From: Ornithobacterium rhinotracheale DSM 15997
GTDB lineage: Bacteria; Bacteroidota; Bacteroidia; Flavobacteriales; Weeksellaceae
Direction: 5' to 3'
DNA: 64,000 bases
Assembly (NCBI RefSeq): GCF_000265465.1
Contig: NC_018016.1
Coordinates: 935,501-999,500 of the forward strand
Part shown: positions 7,618 to 17,330 of the stretch, one piece after another
How positions within the stretch are numbered: position 1 is the stretch's first letter
Layout of the letters: each line of letters starts with the position of its first letter
The notes under the pieces: generated by a model
The model's database searches: none
What the model was told of the DNA's origin: nothing
The model's input: the letters and a program-made list of their open reading frames with translations, nothing else
Position numbers and translations under genes: made by a program

Positions 7618-10600
7618 ATGAAAAAGAATGTAAAAAAACTTTTCAGTGTAGGAATTTTCTGTCTTTCGCTTTATGCATTTGGACAAGAAAAGCCAATAAC
7701 TGGTCGCGTAGTAGACAGTAACGGATTCCCTATACAAGATGCCTATGTGTATATAGAGGGATCTGACAAAGGTGTCTATACCGATGAAAATGGTAACTAC
7801 AAAATTGATGCTCAAAAGGGTGATACTATTGCTTTTGAGTTCATTGGACTAGACACAAAAACTATTAAAGTTGGAAATGCAGATAAGTATGATGTAAAAT
7901 TAGCATCTGGTGGTGCCGTAGCACTTGATGCCGTAACCCAAATGGGGTATCGTCAACTTTCTAAAAACGACCAAACAGGTAGTGTGGTGCAAATCAAATC
8001 TGAGGAATTGAATAAAGTACCTTTAACTTCTGTAGATCAAGCTTTGCAAGGGAAGGTAGCTGGACTTAACATAACAGGAAGTTCAGGGACACCAGGATCT
8101 GCTCAATACATCAGAATCCGTGGGGTGAACTCTATCAACGCTGGTAAAAACCCATTGTATGTAATCGATGGAGTTCCTGTGCAAGACCAAAACCCTGATG
8201 TAGATAAATCTAGGTCTGAAACATCTACAATCAGTCCTTTATCTTTAATTAGTAACAATGATATTGAAAGCATCACAGTATTGAAAGATGCATCGGCTAC
8301 TGCTCCTTATGGTGCAAGAGGAGCTAATGGGGTAATCTTAATTACTACCAAATCTGGAAAAGCTGGAAAAACAAAATTTGCTTTCTCTTCTCGTTATGGA
8401 TTTCAAAAATTAGCAACTCCATCTGTACCTATGCTAAACGCGGAACAGAGATACAAACTATTCCTAAATGCTTTAGAATACAATAAAACCGATGGAGATG
8501 GAAATCCTCTAACCGATACTTACAAGAAAAAGCTCATTGAAGATTACTATGGAGATTGGTTAGCAAATGGTAGACCTGATACTGACTGGGGAAAAATAGG
8601 CGAAAGAAATGTTGCCACTATACAAGACTATTCATTGAGCGCATCTGGAGGTGATAAAAATTCTAACTTTTTTGCTTCACTAGGATACAATAAAACTCAA
8701 GGTGTAATCATTGGATCAGATTTCAAGAGACTTTCAGGGAGACTTAATTATAGTAGAAAACTTACAGATAAGTTAGAGTTTTCAACAAACAATAGTGCAT
8801 CAGATGCGATTCAAAATGGAATTGCAGAGCAAGGAGGTTACTTTAGCAACCCATTACTTATTAAATTTTTCTTACCTCCAACATCTCCTGCATACAATAA
8901 AGATGGAAGCCCTAATTTAGATTTATCTCTATACAATCCTTTGTATGTAGTCAGCCACGATGATATGGAAAAAGAATTATTACGCATATTCAGTAATAAT
9001 TCATTAAAGTATGACATCAGCAACGATTTATACTTTAAAACACTCGTTTCCTTAGATTATCTCTTAAGCTCAAATAGAATATACTACAACCCTTTCCACG
9101 GAGAAGGTTTTGATCACAACGGGCAAGTGGAAAATGAAATTTATAGAGACTTTTTGTATAATGTACAAAACACTTTAAACTATAAAAAATCATTTGCTGG
9201 AGTTCATAATTTAAATTTAAGTTTAGTACAAGAATACCAAAAATTAAAAAAGTACAACTTAATCGGAAGAGGGAAAAATGTAGCTGAGCCAGGTAGAGTT
9301 TATTTGAATACAACTTCAAAATCTCCAGAAGCTACATCAGACTTTAAAGATAGAGCAACCCTTTCCTACATAGCCCTCGTTAACTATAGTTATGACAAAC
9401 GCTATGTATTAGACTTTACTCTAAGAAGAGAAGGAGATTCTAGATTTGCCAAAGGACATAGATTTGGTACTTTCTATTCAGTAGGTGCTGCATGGAACTT
9501 GCACAATGAGGAATTTATGAAGTCTACTAATTTTGTGAATCTATTAAAACTTAGAGCATCATACGGACAAGTTGGTAACAGCGATATAGATTACAACCTA
9601 TTCTTAAACGCTTTATTGCTTGATAGAAGCTATGATGGAAAAACAGCTGCCATTCCAGCATATTATGGAAATGATCAGTTGACTTGGGAAACTACTAACA
9701 ATTTAGATGTAGGGGTAGACTTTGGTTTCTTTAAAAACAGATTGACTGGACAGGTAACTTACTTTGATAAAGAAGCTACCAACATGCTCTTTAGAAGATA
9801 TTTACCTTACACATCTGGGTATCGTGAAAAATGGATAAACAATGGTAGAGTATCTAACAGAGGTTTTGAATTAGAATTAAACACAAAAATTATAAACTCT
9901 GAAAATGTACAATTAGATCTAAATCTAAATGGTACTATATTGAGAAATAGAGTACAAGAACTTGCTAAAGATTCAAAAGGAGAAGTTCTAAAAACACTAG
10001 ACTCTACCTCTATGATTGATGAAGGACATGCTATTCGAGAATTTTATTTACCAGAATGGGCAGGTGTAAACCCAAAAACAGGAGCTCCACAATGGTATGT
10101 AAATAGAAACAAGTCTAATGAAATTACCGAGGTTTATTCTAAAGCAGACCAAGTGCCTTCTGGAAAAAGCCCAATTGCAACTCGTATGGCTGGAGTAGGT
10201 TTTAACCTTAAAGTTAAAAACTTCTTTGCTGGAGCTAATTTCTATTACTCAGGCGGAAACCAAATCTATGAAGATTGGGCTCAATATACATTGCAAAATG
10301 GACTTAATTCAGTCGCTTTTTACAATGGTAGAGAAGATCTAATTAATAGCTGGACACCTGATAATCCAAATACTGATTTCCCTAAAATTTATTTCGATAA
10401 TGTAGGTAATTTCGGAGCACAACCATCAAGTAGATTATTATACGATGGAGATTATGTTAGATTACGAAATGCACAAATTGGATATAACCTTCCGTCTGAA
10501 TGGGCTAAACAAATCGGTTTAGAAGCTGTTAGCTTTAATCTAACTGGTGTAAACTTATGGACTTGGGTAAAAGATAAAAGACTTAAATTTGACCCAGAAG

Positions 10601-10677
10601 TTAGACCAGATGGATGGACCAACTTAACAACTCCAACAATAAAATCAATAACATTTGGCGTTAATGTTAACTTTTAA
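7618..10677 (+). CDS. SusC/RagA-family TonB-linked outer-membrane transporter
   Basis: 1019 residues when started at the ATG at 7618, which begins a clean signal peptide (MKKNVKKLFSVGIF...AFGQ). An in-frame ATG at 7504 would add 38 non-signal residues upstream of the promoter. Domains in order: a carboxypeptidase-regulatory-like domain (about residues 25-95, GRVVDSNGFPIQDAYVYIEG), a TonB plug (about 100-240, with QALQGKVAGLNITGSSGTPG and IRIRGVNSINAGKNPLYVIDG), then a barrel ending in GVNVNF. SusC proteins import oligosaccharides with a SusD partner, encoded 12 bp downstream. Its place between uronate genes suggests unsaturated uronic-acid oligosaccharides as substrate, which is inference. 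Confidence 0.93.
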   Translation: MKKNVKKLFSVGIFCLSLYAFGQEKPITGRVVDSNGFPIQDAYVYIEGSDKGVYTDENGNYKIDAQKGDTIAFEFIGLDTKTIKVGNADKYDVKLASGGAVALDAVTQMGYRQLSKNDQTGSVVQIKSEELNKVPLTSVDQALQGKVAGLNITGSSGTPGSAQYIRIRGVNSINAGKNPLYVIDGVPVQDQNPDVDKSRSETSTISPLSLISNNDIESITVLKDASATAPYGARGANGVILITTKSGKAGKTKFAFSSRYGFQKLATPSVPMLNAEQRYKLFLNALEYNKTDGDGNPLTDTYKKKLIEDYYGDWLANGRPDTDWGKIGERNVATIQDYSLSASGGDKNSNFFASLGYNKTQGVIIGSDFKRLSGRLNYSRKLTDKLEFSTNNSASDAIQNGIAEQGGYFSNPLLIKFFLPPTSPAYNKDGSPNLDLSLYNPLYVVSHDDMEKELLRIFSNNSLKYDISNDLYFKTLVSLDYLLSSNRIYYNPFHGEGFDHNGQVENEIYRDFLYNVQNTLNYKKSFAGVHNLNLSLVQEYQKLKKYNLIGRGKNVAEPGRVYLNTTSKSPEATSDFKDRATLSYIALVNYSYDKRYVLDFTLRREGDSRFAKGHRFGTFYSVGAAWNLHNEEFMKSTNFVNLLKLRASYGQVGNSDIDYNLFLNALLLDRSYDGKTAAIPAYYGNDQLTWETTNNLDVGVDFGFFKNRLTGQVTYFDKEATNMLFRRYLPYTSGYREKWINNGRVSNRGFELELNTKIINSENVQLDLNLNGTILRNRVQELAKDSKGEVLKTLDSTSMIDEGHAIREFYLPEWAGVNPKTGAPQWYVNRNKSNEITEVYSKADQVPSGKSPIATRMAGVGFNLKVKNFFAGANFYYSGGNQIYEDWAQYTLQNGLNSVAFYNGREDLINSWTPDNPNTDFPKIYFDNVGNFGAQPSSRLLYDGDYVRLRNAQIGYNLPSEWAKQIGLEAVSFNLTGVNLWTWVKDKRLKFDPEVRPDGWTNLTTPTIKSITFGVNVNF

Positions 10678-10689
10678 AACTTTACAAAA

Positions 10690-12078
10690 ATGAAAAAATA
10701 TATAAAAATATTATCGCTTGTAGCTTTATCTACATTATCTGTATCATGTTCAGAGGATTCTTTAGATGCCGTAGCTACTACTCTAAAACCCGTTGATGAT
10801 GTAAAGAACCTTAATGATGTTTCTATGGTTGTGAGAGGGGCACTAGATCGCTTGTCTAATCAGAATTATTACGGAAGATCTTTGCTTGTTTATGGAGAGC
10901 TTTACGCAGATAATGCTTATGCAAACGGAAACTCAGGAAGATACCTAAGTATTGGTAGTGGTAGATTAACTGTTACAAATGACTATGTAGCTAATTCTTG
11001 GGATGTCATCAACAAAGTAATTTCATCCTCAAACTTAGCAATCAACAAAAGAATTAGTGTATCTAAAGAAGAGGAAGAGCAATATAATGATTTATTAGGT
11101 CAAGCTTATTTTTACAGAGCATTAGCTCATTTCGATCTTCTCCGCTATTGGGGGCAACAAAATGTAGAACAAGGAGGTTTAGATGCTCTAGGAGTTCCTT
11201 ATATAAAAATATTTCACCCAGAAGGAGAAACTATTGAAGTTAAAAGAGAAAGTGTAAGAGAGAATCTTAAAAATCTATATAGCGATTTAGATGAGGCTAT
11301 AAAACTATTTGGTAACAATGATAAACCAAATACTTTCTATGCCAATAAATGGACTGCTAAGGCATTAAAAGCGCGTATTGCTTTATATTTCAAAGATTAC
11401 GACCAAGTTCTTAGCAATGCAAACGAAATTATAAATTCAGGTAAATACAAAGTAGTAGGAGGTGAAGATTATGTAAAAAGCTGGAAAAATCCATCAAGTG
11501 ACAACTGGTTATTTGCTATTTCTTATACAACAACCGATGAGCTAGGAAATGAAAGTATTTCTACCCTCTATCAAAATACAGGCTATGGAGACATTGTTCT
11601 ACGCAAAGGGTTATTAAATACTATTTTCGACGATAGCGATATAAGAGGAAAATCTCCTATGATCTTAAAAGATGTAGAAAACAGAAGAGGAGAAAAATGG
11701 GATAGAATCTATGGAAAATATCCTAGAACAGCTCCGTCTGTTTACTCTTTACCTTTATTCAGATACGAAGAAATAATTCTTGACAAAGCAGAAGCTCTTT
11801 ATTACAAAAATCAAAAGCAAGAAGCTATTGATCTGATAAATAATGAAATTTGCGCAAATCGTAACGCTAAAAAACTTACAGATTTATCTCAAGATATTTT
11901 AATCAAAGAGTGGAGAAAAGAATTTCTTTTCGAAGGAATGAGATTTACTACCCTTACTAGAAATGGGCTTGGTATTGAAAGTAGAAAAGTTCCTGCTGGA
12001 GATTTTAAATTAGCTTTCCCAATTCCAAGATGGGATAGAAACAACAACCCAAACATTGAACAAAACAAAGGTTATTAA
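10690..12078 (+). CDS. SusD/RagB-family glycan-binding lipoprotein
   Basis: 462 residues with a lipoprotein signal: a hydrophobic stretch ends at LSVSC and the Cys would be lipidated, anchoring the protein to the outer membrane. The helical TPR-like core contains LLGQAYFYRALAHFDLLRYWG, a hallmark SusD stretch. The C-terminal part contains EEIILDKAEALYYKN and EWRKEFLFEGMRF, also conserved in the family. SusD caps the SusC barrel and delivers glycan. The gene begins 12 bp after susC and ends just before a terminator, so the pair forms the last part of the plus-strand uronate locus. Confidence 0.93.
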   Translation: MKKYIKILSLVALSTLSVSCSEDSLDAVATTLKPVDDVKNLNDVSMVVRGALDRLSNQNYYGRSLLVYGELYADNAYANGNSGRYLSIGSGRLTVTNDYVANSWDVINKVISSSNLAINKRISVSKEEEEQYNDLLGQAYFYRALAHFDLLRYWGQQNVEQGGLDALGVPYIKIFHPEGETIEVKRESVRENLKNLYSDLDEAIKLFGNNDKPNTFYANKWTAKALKARIALYFKDYDQVLSNANEIINSGKYKVVGGEDYVKSWKNPSSDNWLFAISYTTTDELGNESISTLYQNTGYGDIVLRKGLLNTIFDDSDIRGKSPMILKDVENRRGEKWDRIYGKYPRTAPSVYSLPLFRYEEIILDKAEALYYKNQKQEAIDLINNEICANRNAKKLTDLSQDILIKEWRKEFLFEGMRFTTLTRNGLGIESRKVPAGDFKLAFPIPRWDRNNNPNIEQNKGY

Positions 12079-12098
12079 CCTAAACTTTCATGATGTTG

Positions 12099-12130
12099 AA
12101 GAGGAGTTTTTATAAAAGACTCCTCTTTTT
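12099..12130 (+). terminator. Terminator after susD
   Basis: 9-bp perfect stem AAGAGGAGT/ACTCCTCTT with an 11-nt loop and a T tract. Confidence 0.8.
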
Positions 12131-12149
12131 TTATCTCCGCAAAAAACTA

Positions 12150-12157
12150 TATATTTG
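12150..12157 (+). promoter_or_regulatory. -7 element TATATTTG
   Basis: Exact TAnnTTTG match 25 bp upstream of the ATG at 12182. No good -33 TTTG is seen because the susD terminator occupies that space. Confidence 0.5.
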
Positions 12158-12181
12158 CCAAAATTGAAATTTTAACCATTT

Positions 12182-12610
12182 ATGAATTCACTTTATCCCA
12201 TTTTGAAAACTTTCCACAGCTACTGGGCATTTGTTGTTGTGCTAGGAAGTTTATGTTTACTTATCACAAGTATTCTATTTTTTTTGAACAAAAAACCAAT
12301 TAGTCTAGGTTTGAAAAAAATCTCATTGTACACGCTTATTTCCTTCCACATTCAGTTTTTGGTAGGAATTATATTGTACATGGTTTCTCCCATCGTGCAA
12401 GGTGCATGGGAAAGCGGCGTTGCAATGCAATCACCAAACAGACTTTATACGATAGAACATCCTTTTATGATGTTCACTGCCGTAATTTTAATCACAATTG
12501 CCAATGCTAAGCTCAAAAAGTCGCCAATGATAAAGGGGACTACCCTAGCCTTTATTGCACTTGCTTGTATCTGTTTCTACATGATTCCATGGACAGCTTG
12601 GTTGGGCTAA
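12182..12610 (+). CDS. Small four-helix membrane protein, function unknown
   Basis: 142 residues with four predicted membrane helices (about residues 13-34, 45-68, 90-107 and 120-138). Histidines sit at helix ends: TFHSYWAF near residue 12, SFHIQFLVG near 55 and IEHPFMM near 92. This layout recalls small haem-binding cytochrome-b-like proteins, but I cannot confirm haem binding. Homologues are common in Flavobacteriia. It has its own -7 promoter element, and a secreted-protein gene follows 82 bp downstream. Confidence 0.6.
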   Translation: MNSLYPILKTFHSYWAFVVVLGSLCLLITSILFFLNKKPISLGLKKISLYTLISFHIQFLVGIILYMVSPIVQGAWESGVAMQSPNRLYTIEHPFMMFTAVILITIANAKLKKSPMIKGTTLAFIALACICFYMIPWTAWLG

Positions 12611-12692
12611 AAACTCGGTAAGATTTGTTAAATAAACACCACAGCGGTTAAATGGCATTGAGTTTGTTTACTATTTAACGACTAAATTGATA

Positions 12693-13181
12693 ATGATGAA
12701 AAAATTGAAAGGAATGCGCGTGATGTTATTAGCCTTGGTAGCTGTATTAATTTCGGCATTTACCACGCTAAATGATTTTCACACCTCAACGACGAAGGTA
12801 GAGTTTAATCCAGGAAGCACTTCTATGACTTTTAGCTCTAAATTTGTAACAGAGGATTTAGTTAAAGCCATTGGCGTAGGGATTGAAAACGAAGCTAAAT
12901 TCAACACCGCAGTAGAAAGATACTTAAGAAGCAATTTTATTGTAAAAATCAACGGAAATAGAGTAAATTATAATTACGCACAAGCACAAACTTCTCCTAA
13001 GGCTACAAGACTTTATTTCGAAGTGCCAAATGTTTCAAATGTTTCGACCATCGAAATCCGAAACGCGATGCTTGTAAACGAATTTGCAGATCAGCAGAAC
13101 TTTATAAACTTTGATGTAAACAATAAGCGTGAATCTATTGTTACTAAAAAAGGAAGCGAATCTGGAAAAGTAAAATTTTAG
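12693..13181 (+). CDS. Secreted protein, DUF6702-like
   Basis: 162 residues from the ATG at 12693; a TTG at 12687 in the same frame is a poorer choice. A signal peptide covers about residues 1-28 (LLALVAVLISAFTTL). The mature part starts with a His and a TKVEF strand, then a KFVTEDLVKAI segment. This fits the short beta-rich DUF6702 family of Flavobacteriia as I remember it. The function is unknown. It ends before a perfect bidirectional terminator shared with kdgK. Confidence 0.6.
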   Translation: MMKKLKGMRVMLLALVAVLISAFTTLNDFHTSTTKVEFNPGSTSMTFSSKFVTEDLVKAIGVGIENEAKFNTAVERYLRSNFIVKINGNRVNYNYAQAQTSPKATRLYFEVPNVSNVSTIEIRNAMLVNEFADQQNFINFDVNNKRESIVTKKGSESGKVKF

Positions 13182-13204
13182 AAATTAAATTAATCAAAAA
13201 AAGT

Positions 13205-13232
13205 AAAAGCCTCACAAAATTGTGAGGCTTTT
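13205..13232. terminator. Bidirectional terminator
   Basis: 13-bp perfect inverted repeat AAAAGCCTCACAA/TTGTGAGGCTTTT with a 2-nt loop, between the convergent DUF6702-like gene and kdgK. A/T runs on both sides serve both strands. Confidence 0.9.
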
Positions 13233-13268
13233 ATATTATATAAGTTCTATGTTGTGGTGTTTCAAAAA

Positions 13269-14309
13269 TTATCTTACAACACGACCAGAACCGTCTCCAC
13301 CCATTAGGTTTTCAACCTCGGCAACAGTTACTAAGTTATAGTCTCCGTACACAGTGTGTTTCAAGCAAGATGCAGCCACTGCAAAGTCTAATGCTTTTTG
13401 ATCATCTTGTGGGTAAGTAAGCAATCCGTAGATCAAACCTCCCATAAATGAATCTCCACCACCTACTCTATCTACGATGTGAGTGATGTCGTATCTACGA
13501 GATTGGTATAATTTATCTGAATATAAACATCCACCCCAAGTGTTGTGGTTTGCGTTGATAGATCCACGAAGTGTGATGATTACTTTTTTAGCTCTTGGGA
13601 ATTTTTGCATCAATTGTTGACAAACTGATTCAAATTCTGCTGCGTTTACTTCACCACCAGTGTGTTCTACTTCAAAACCTTCTGGTTTGATTCCAAATAC
13701 TTTCTCAGCATCTTCCTCGTTTCCTAAAATGATGTCGCAACCTTCTACTAAAGCTGGCATAATTTCAGAAGCTTTTTTACCATATTTCCAAAGGTTTTTA
13801 CGGTAGTTTAAGTCACAAGAAACAGTAACTCCCATTTCGTTTGCTACTTTAATAGCCTCTAAACAAGTATCTGCTGCACCTTGAGAAAGTGCTGGAGTAA
13901 TACCTGTCCAGTGGAACCACTGAGCATCTTTAAACACCTCTCTCCAGTTGATCATACCAGGCTTAATTTCTGCAATGGCAGAGTTTGCACGATCATACAC
14001 AACTTTTGAAGGACGAGCTACAGCACCAGTTTCCAAGAAATAGATCCCTACACGGTCTCCACCTCTTAAAATGTTTTCAGTACCTACTTTGTATTTTCTT
14101 AAATCAGAAATACACCATTCAGCGATGTCGTTTTTAGGCAATTGAGTTACAAATTCCACTGGAATTCCATAATTTGCAAGCGAAACCGCAACATTAGCCT
14201 CACCTCCACCAAAAGTGGCATTCAAGCTACTAGATTGAATGAAACGCTGATACCCTGGGGTAGCCAAACGCAGCATTACTTCACCAAAAGTTACTACTTT
14301 TTTCTGCAT
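13269..14309 (-). CDS. kdgK: 2-keto-3-deoxygluconate kinase (PfkB family)
   Basis: 346 residues of a PfkB-type sugar kinase. The N-terminal substrate region reads GEVMLRLATPGYQRF and FGGGEANVAVSLANYG. The C-terminal catalytic and ATP signature is DRVGGGDSFMGGLIYG with the general-base Asp. This form is typical of KDG kinases in Bacteroidota. It would phosphorylate the KDG made by KduD, feeding an Entner-Doudoroff-type aldolase that is not in this window. It lies on the strand opposite to the other uronate genes and reads toward them, with its own upstream region. Confidence 0.88.
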   Translation of the reverse strand: MQKKVVTFGEVMLRLATPGYQRFIQSSSLNATFGGGEANVAVSLANYGIPVEFVTQLPKNDIAEWCISDLRKYKVGTENILRGGDRVGIYFLETGAVARPSKVVYDRANSAIAEIKPGMINWREVFKDAQWFHWTGITPALSQGAADTCLEAIKVANEMGVTVSCDLNYRKNLWKYGKKASEIMPALVEGCDIILGNEEDAEKVFGIKPEGFEVEHTGGEVNAAEFESVCQQLMQKFPRAKKVIITLRGSINANHNTWGGCLYSDKLYQSRRYDITHIVDRVGGGDSFMGGLIYGLLTYPQDDQKALDFAVAASCLKHTVYGDYNLVTVAEVENLMGGDGSGRVVR

Positions 14310-14651
14310 AAAATATTGTATTTTTTCTAGTTATAAGATTGATAAGCAAAGTTAGTGTTTTTTTTACTCATATCTAATTTTTTATGCTAAAATTAGCGTT
14401 CTAAAAGGCTTTATATGCTAAATCTCATAAAAAATAGGGCTAAAATGCGTTTTTTGATATTTTTTTCAGGCTTAAAATTTCAAATCACCCCAAGCTTATA
14501 AATTTTTCTATTCAAAATTCTTGTTCAAAAGTTTTTTGATAACTTCCACGAAAAATAAAAATATAATTTCCGCTTAAATCATTTTTTTTTACGAATTTTG
14601 TGTCTTAATGTTTATAAGGTAATTTTCAACCCTAAACCATAAGCAGAAATA
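14310..14651. other. Divergent intergenic region kdgK / purF
   Basis: This 342-bp A/T-rich stretch carries the promoters of both genes. The best plus-strand candidate is GAATTTTG at 14593-14600, one mismatch to TAnnTTTG and 51 bp before purF. I saw no PurR-type operator or purine riboswitch and no ORF. Confidence 0.4.
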
Positions 14652-16550
14652 ATGAGTGATGCAATCAAGCACGAGTGTGGTATCGCACTTTTACGCCTTC
14701 TAAAACCCCTTTCCTATTACAAAGAAAAATACGGAAACGCCTTCTACGGCGTAGATAAAATGTACCTAATGCTGGAAAAACAGCACAACCGCGGACAAGA
14801 TGGGGCGGGTCTAGCGAGTATTAAATTAGGTATGCAACCTGGCGAAAGATACATAAGCCGAGCCAGATCTAATAGCGACAGCCCTATAAAAGATGTCTTT
14901 ACGCAAGTAAATGAGAGTATCGCTCGCCGTATCGAGGAGAATCCAGAAGCCATTCACGATATGGAAATGCTTAAAAAAGTAGCTCCATACATAGGCGAAG
15001 TGTTTTTAGGGCATGTGCGTTATGGAACTTATGGCGAGAATAGCATTGAGGCAGTGCACCCTTTTTTGAGGCAAAATAATTGGAAAACGCGCAATCTCCT
15101 AGTGGCTGGTAACTTTAACTTAACGAATGTGGATGAGCAGTTTCAAAACCTCATCGACTTGGGGCAGCACCCTAAGGCCAAGGCCGATACCGTTACGGTG
15201 ATGGAGAAAATCGGGCACTTCCTAGATGAGCAAGTCAACGAATTATATTACGAACTTAAGAAAGAAGGCTACACCAAACGCGAAGCCTCTGCCGAGATAG
15301 AAAACCGCATCAAGGTTTCAAAAATCTTGGCGCGTTCGGCCAAAAACTGGGACGGTGGTTATGCCATGGCAGGGCTTTTTGGGCACGGCGATGCATTTGT
15401 ATTGCGAGACCCAGCAGGAATTCGCCCTGCGTATTATTATGTAGACGACGAAATCGCTATTGTAGCTTCTGAACGCCCAGTGATTCAAACAGTGTTTAAT
15501 GTAAGTTTTAATCATGTTAAAGAATTAAACCCTGGAGAAGCCATCATTATTAAACATTATGGCGAAGTAAAATTCAGACAAATTCTTGAGCCACTGGAAA
15601 GAAAATCTTGTTCGTTTGAGCGTATTTATTTCTCTCGTGGTAGCGACGCCGAGATTTACGAAGAAAGAAAAGATTTAGGCAGATTGCTCATTGATCAAGT
15701 GATGGAGGCCATAGACGGAGATATTCACAACACGGTATTTTCTTATATTCCAAACACGGCAGAAGCATCATATTTTGGACTCGTAGAAGCCGCCAACGAC
15801 GAGCTTAATCACGAGAAAACCCAAATGATTATGCAGGAGAAAGAAGACATTACTGATAAACGAATCAAGGAAATTCTTTCTACTAAATTACGCTCAGAAA
15901 AAATCGCCATTAAAGATGCCAAACTGCGTACATTCATTACACAAGATAATGCACGCGATGATATGGTGGCACATGTCTACGATGTTACTTATGGGGTGGT
16001 GAAACCTACGGATAATTTAGTCATCATAGATGATAGTATCGTGCGCGGAACCACGCTTAAAAACAGTATTATTCGAATTTTAGACAGAGTGCACCCTAAG
16101 CGTATTGTGGTAGTTTCATCGGCACCACAAATCCGTTATCCAGATTGCTACGGGATTGATATGGCTCGCCTTGAAAACTTAATCGCTTTTGTGGCGGCAG
16201 AAGCCTTGCACAGAGAACGCGGCACCGAGCATCTTATTACAGAAATATACCAAAAATGCAAATCCGAGGTGGGCAAGCCAGACAAGGAAGTTACCAATTA
16301 TGTAAAAGAATTCTACGCTCCGTTTACCGACGAGGAGATTTCAAACAAAATTGCAGAATTACTTACGACTGATGACATCAATGCCGAGGTGAAAATCATC
16401 TTCCAATCGGTGGAAAATCTGCACAAAGCTTGCCCTAAAAACTTGGGTGACTGGTATTTCACAGGAAACTACCCTACCCCAGGCGGAAACCGTGTGGCAA
16501 ACAAGGCTTTCATCAATTATTATGAAGGAAATAAAGAAAGAGCTTATTAA
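14652..16550 (+). CDS. purF: Amidophosphoribosyltransferase
   Basis: 632 residues, longer than the E. coli enzyme and typical of the Bacteroidota form. The first step of purine synthesis transfers ammonia from glutamine to PRPP. The glutamine amidotransferase nucleophile is C9 in MSDAIKHECGIALL, so eight residues must be removed to free the catalytic cysteine. The PRPP-binding motif VIIDDSIVRGTTL is in the C-terminal half. The C-terminus has a 100-residue extension. It leads the purF-purC-purM cluster. Confidence 0.93.
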   Translation: MSDAIKHECGIALLRLLKPLSYYKEKYGNAFYGVDKMYLMLEKQHNRGQDGAGLASIKLGMQPGERYISRARSNSDSPIKDVFTQVNESIARRIEENPEAIHDMEMLKKVAPYIGEVFLGHVRYGTYGENSIEAVHPFLRQNNWKTRNLLVAGNFNLTNVDEQFQNLIDLGQHPKAKADTVTVMEKIGHFLDEQVNELYYELKKEGYTKREASAEIENRIKVSKILARSAKNWDGGYAMAGLFGHGDAFVLRDPAGIRPAYYYVDDEIAIVASERPVIQTVFNVSFNHVKELNPGEAIIIKHYGEVKFRQILEPLERKSCSFERIYFSRGSDAEIYEERKDLGRLLIDQVMEAIDGDIHNTVFSYIPNTAEASYFGLVEAANDELNHEKTQMIMQEKEDITDKRIKEILSTKLRSEKIAIKDAKLRTFITQDNARDDMVAHVYDVTYGVVKPTDNLVIIDDSIVRGTTLKNSIIRILDRVHPKRIVVVSSAPQIRYPDCYGIDMARLENLIAFVAAEALHRERGTEHLITEIYQKCKSEVGKPDKEVTNYVKEFYAPFTDEEISNKIAELLTTDDINAEVKIIFQSVENLHKACPKNLGDWYFTGNYPTPGGNRVANKAFINYYEGNKERAY

Positions 16551-16595
16551 AATTTAAAACTAAAAAATCCAACGCAATAAAAATCAATCAAAAAA

Positions 16596-17312
16596 ATGGA
16601 AAAAAAAGATTTCTTATACGAGGGGAAAGCGAAACAAATTTACGCTACTAAAAACCCTAACCAAGTCATTGTTCACTATAAAGACGACGCTACGGCTTTC
16701 AACGCTCAGAAAAAAGGAACCGTGGAGTCTAAAGGCGAAATGAATAATAAAATCACAACGCTTATTTATAAATATTTAGCCGAAAAAGGGATTCCTACGC
16801 ACTACATCGAAACTCTAAACGACAGAGAGCAATTGGTAACCAAAGTGAAAATTCTGCCTATCGAAGTCGTAGTAAGAAACTATGTGGCAGGAAGCATGGC
16901 ACAACGCCTTGGCTTGGAAGAAGGCGGAAAATGCCCAATTACCGTTTTTGATTTATGCTATAAAAAAGATGAATTAGGCGACCCGCTTATCAACGATTAT
17001 CACGCAATTTTATTAGGTGTAGCTACACGCGAAGATTTGGACGAATTGTATGCTTTAACCGATAAAATCAACGAATTATTAAAAGAATTATTCCTAAAAG
17101 CGAATTTAATTTTAGCCGATTTCAAAATTGAATTTGGCAAAACATCTGAAGGCAAAATCGTATTGGCAGACGAAATCAGCCCGGATACTTGCCGCCTTTG
17201 GGACAAAGATACGCTTAAGAAATTAGACAAAGACCGCTTCCGTAGAGATCTTGGAGAAGTAACAGAAGCTTATCTTGAAGTGTATGACAGACTTAAAAAA
17301 GCCCTTGCATAA
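16596..17312 (+). CDS. purC: SAICAR synthetase
   Basis: 238 residues, the normal length. It joins aspartate to CAIR using ATP. Family landmarks are the N-terminal [10 protein letters not shown], the central [15 protein letters not shown] and the C-terminal [12 protein letters not shown]. It lies 45 bp after purF and 18 bp before purM, consistent with one purine operon. Confidence 0.97.
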   Translation: MEKKDFLYEGKAKQIYATKNPNQVIVHYKDDATAFNAQKKGTVESKGEMNNKITTLIYKYLAEKGIPTHYIETLNDREQLVTKVKILPIEVVVRNYVAGSMAQRLGLEEGGKCPITVFDLCYKKDELGDPLINDYHAILLGVATREDLDELYALTDKINELLKELFLKANLILADFKIEFGKTSEGKIVLADEISPDTCRLWDKDTLKKLDKDRFRRDLGEVTEAYLEVYDRLKKALA

Positions 17313-17330
17313 TTTATTAAAACTAAAAAC

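Noticed and set aside
14593-14600. purF promoter GAATTTTG
   Set aside because: One mismatch in the key T and no -33 element; kept only as a remark in the intergenic entry.
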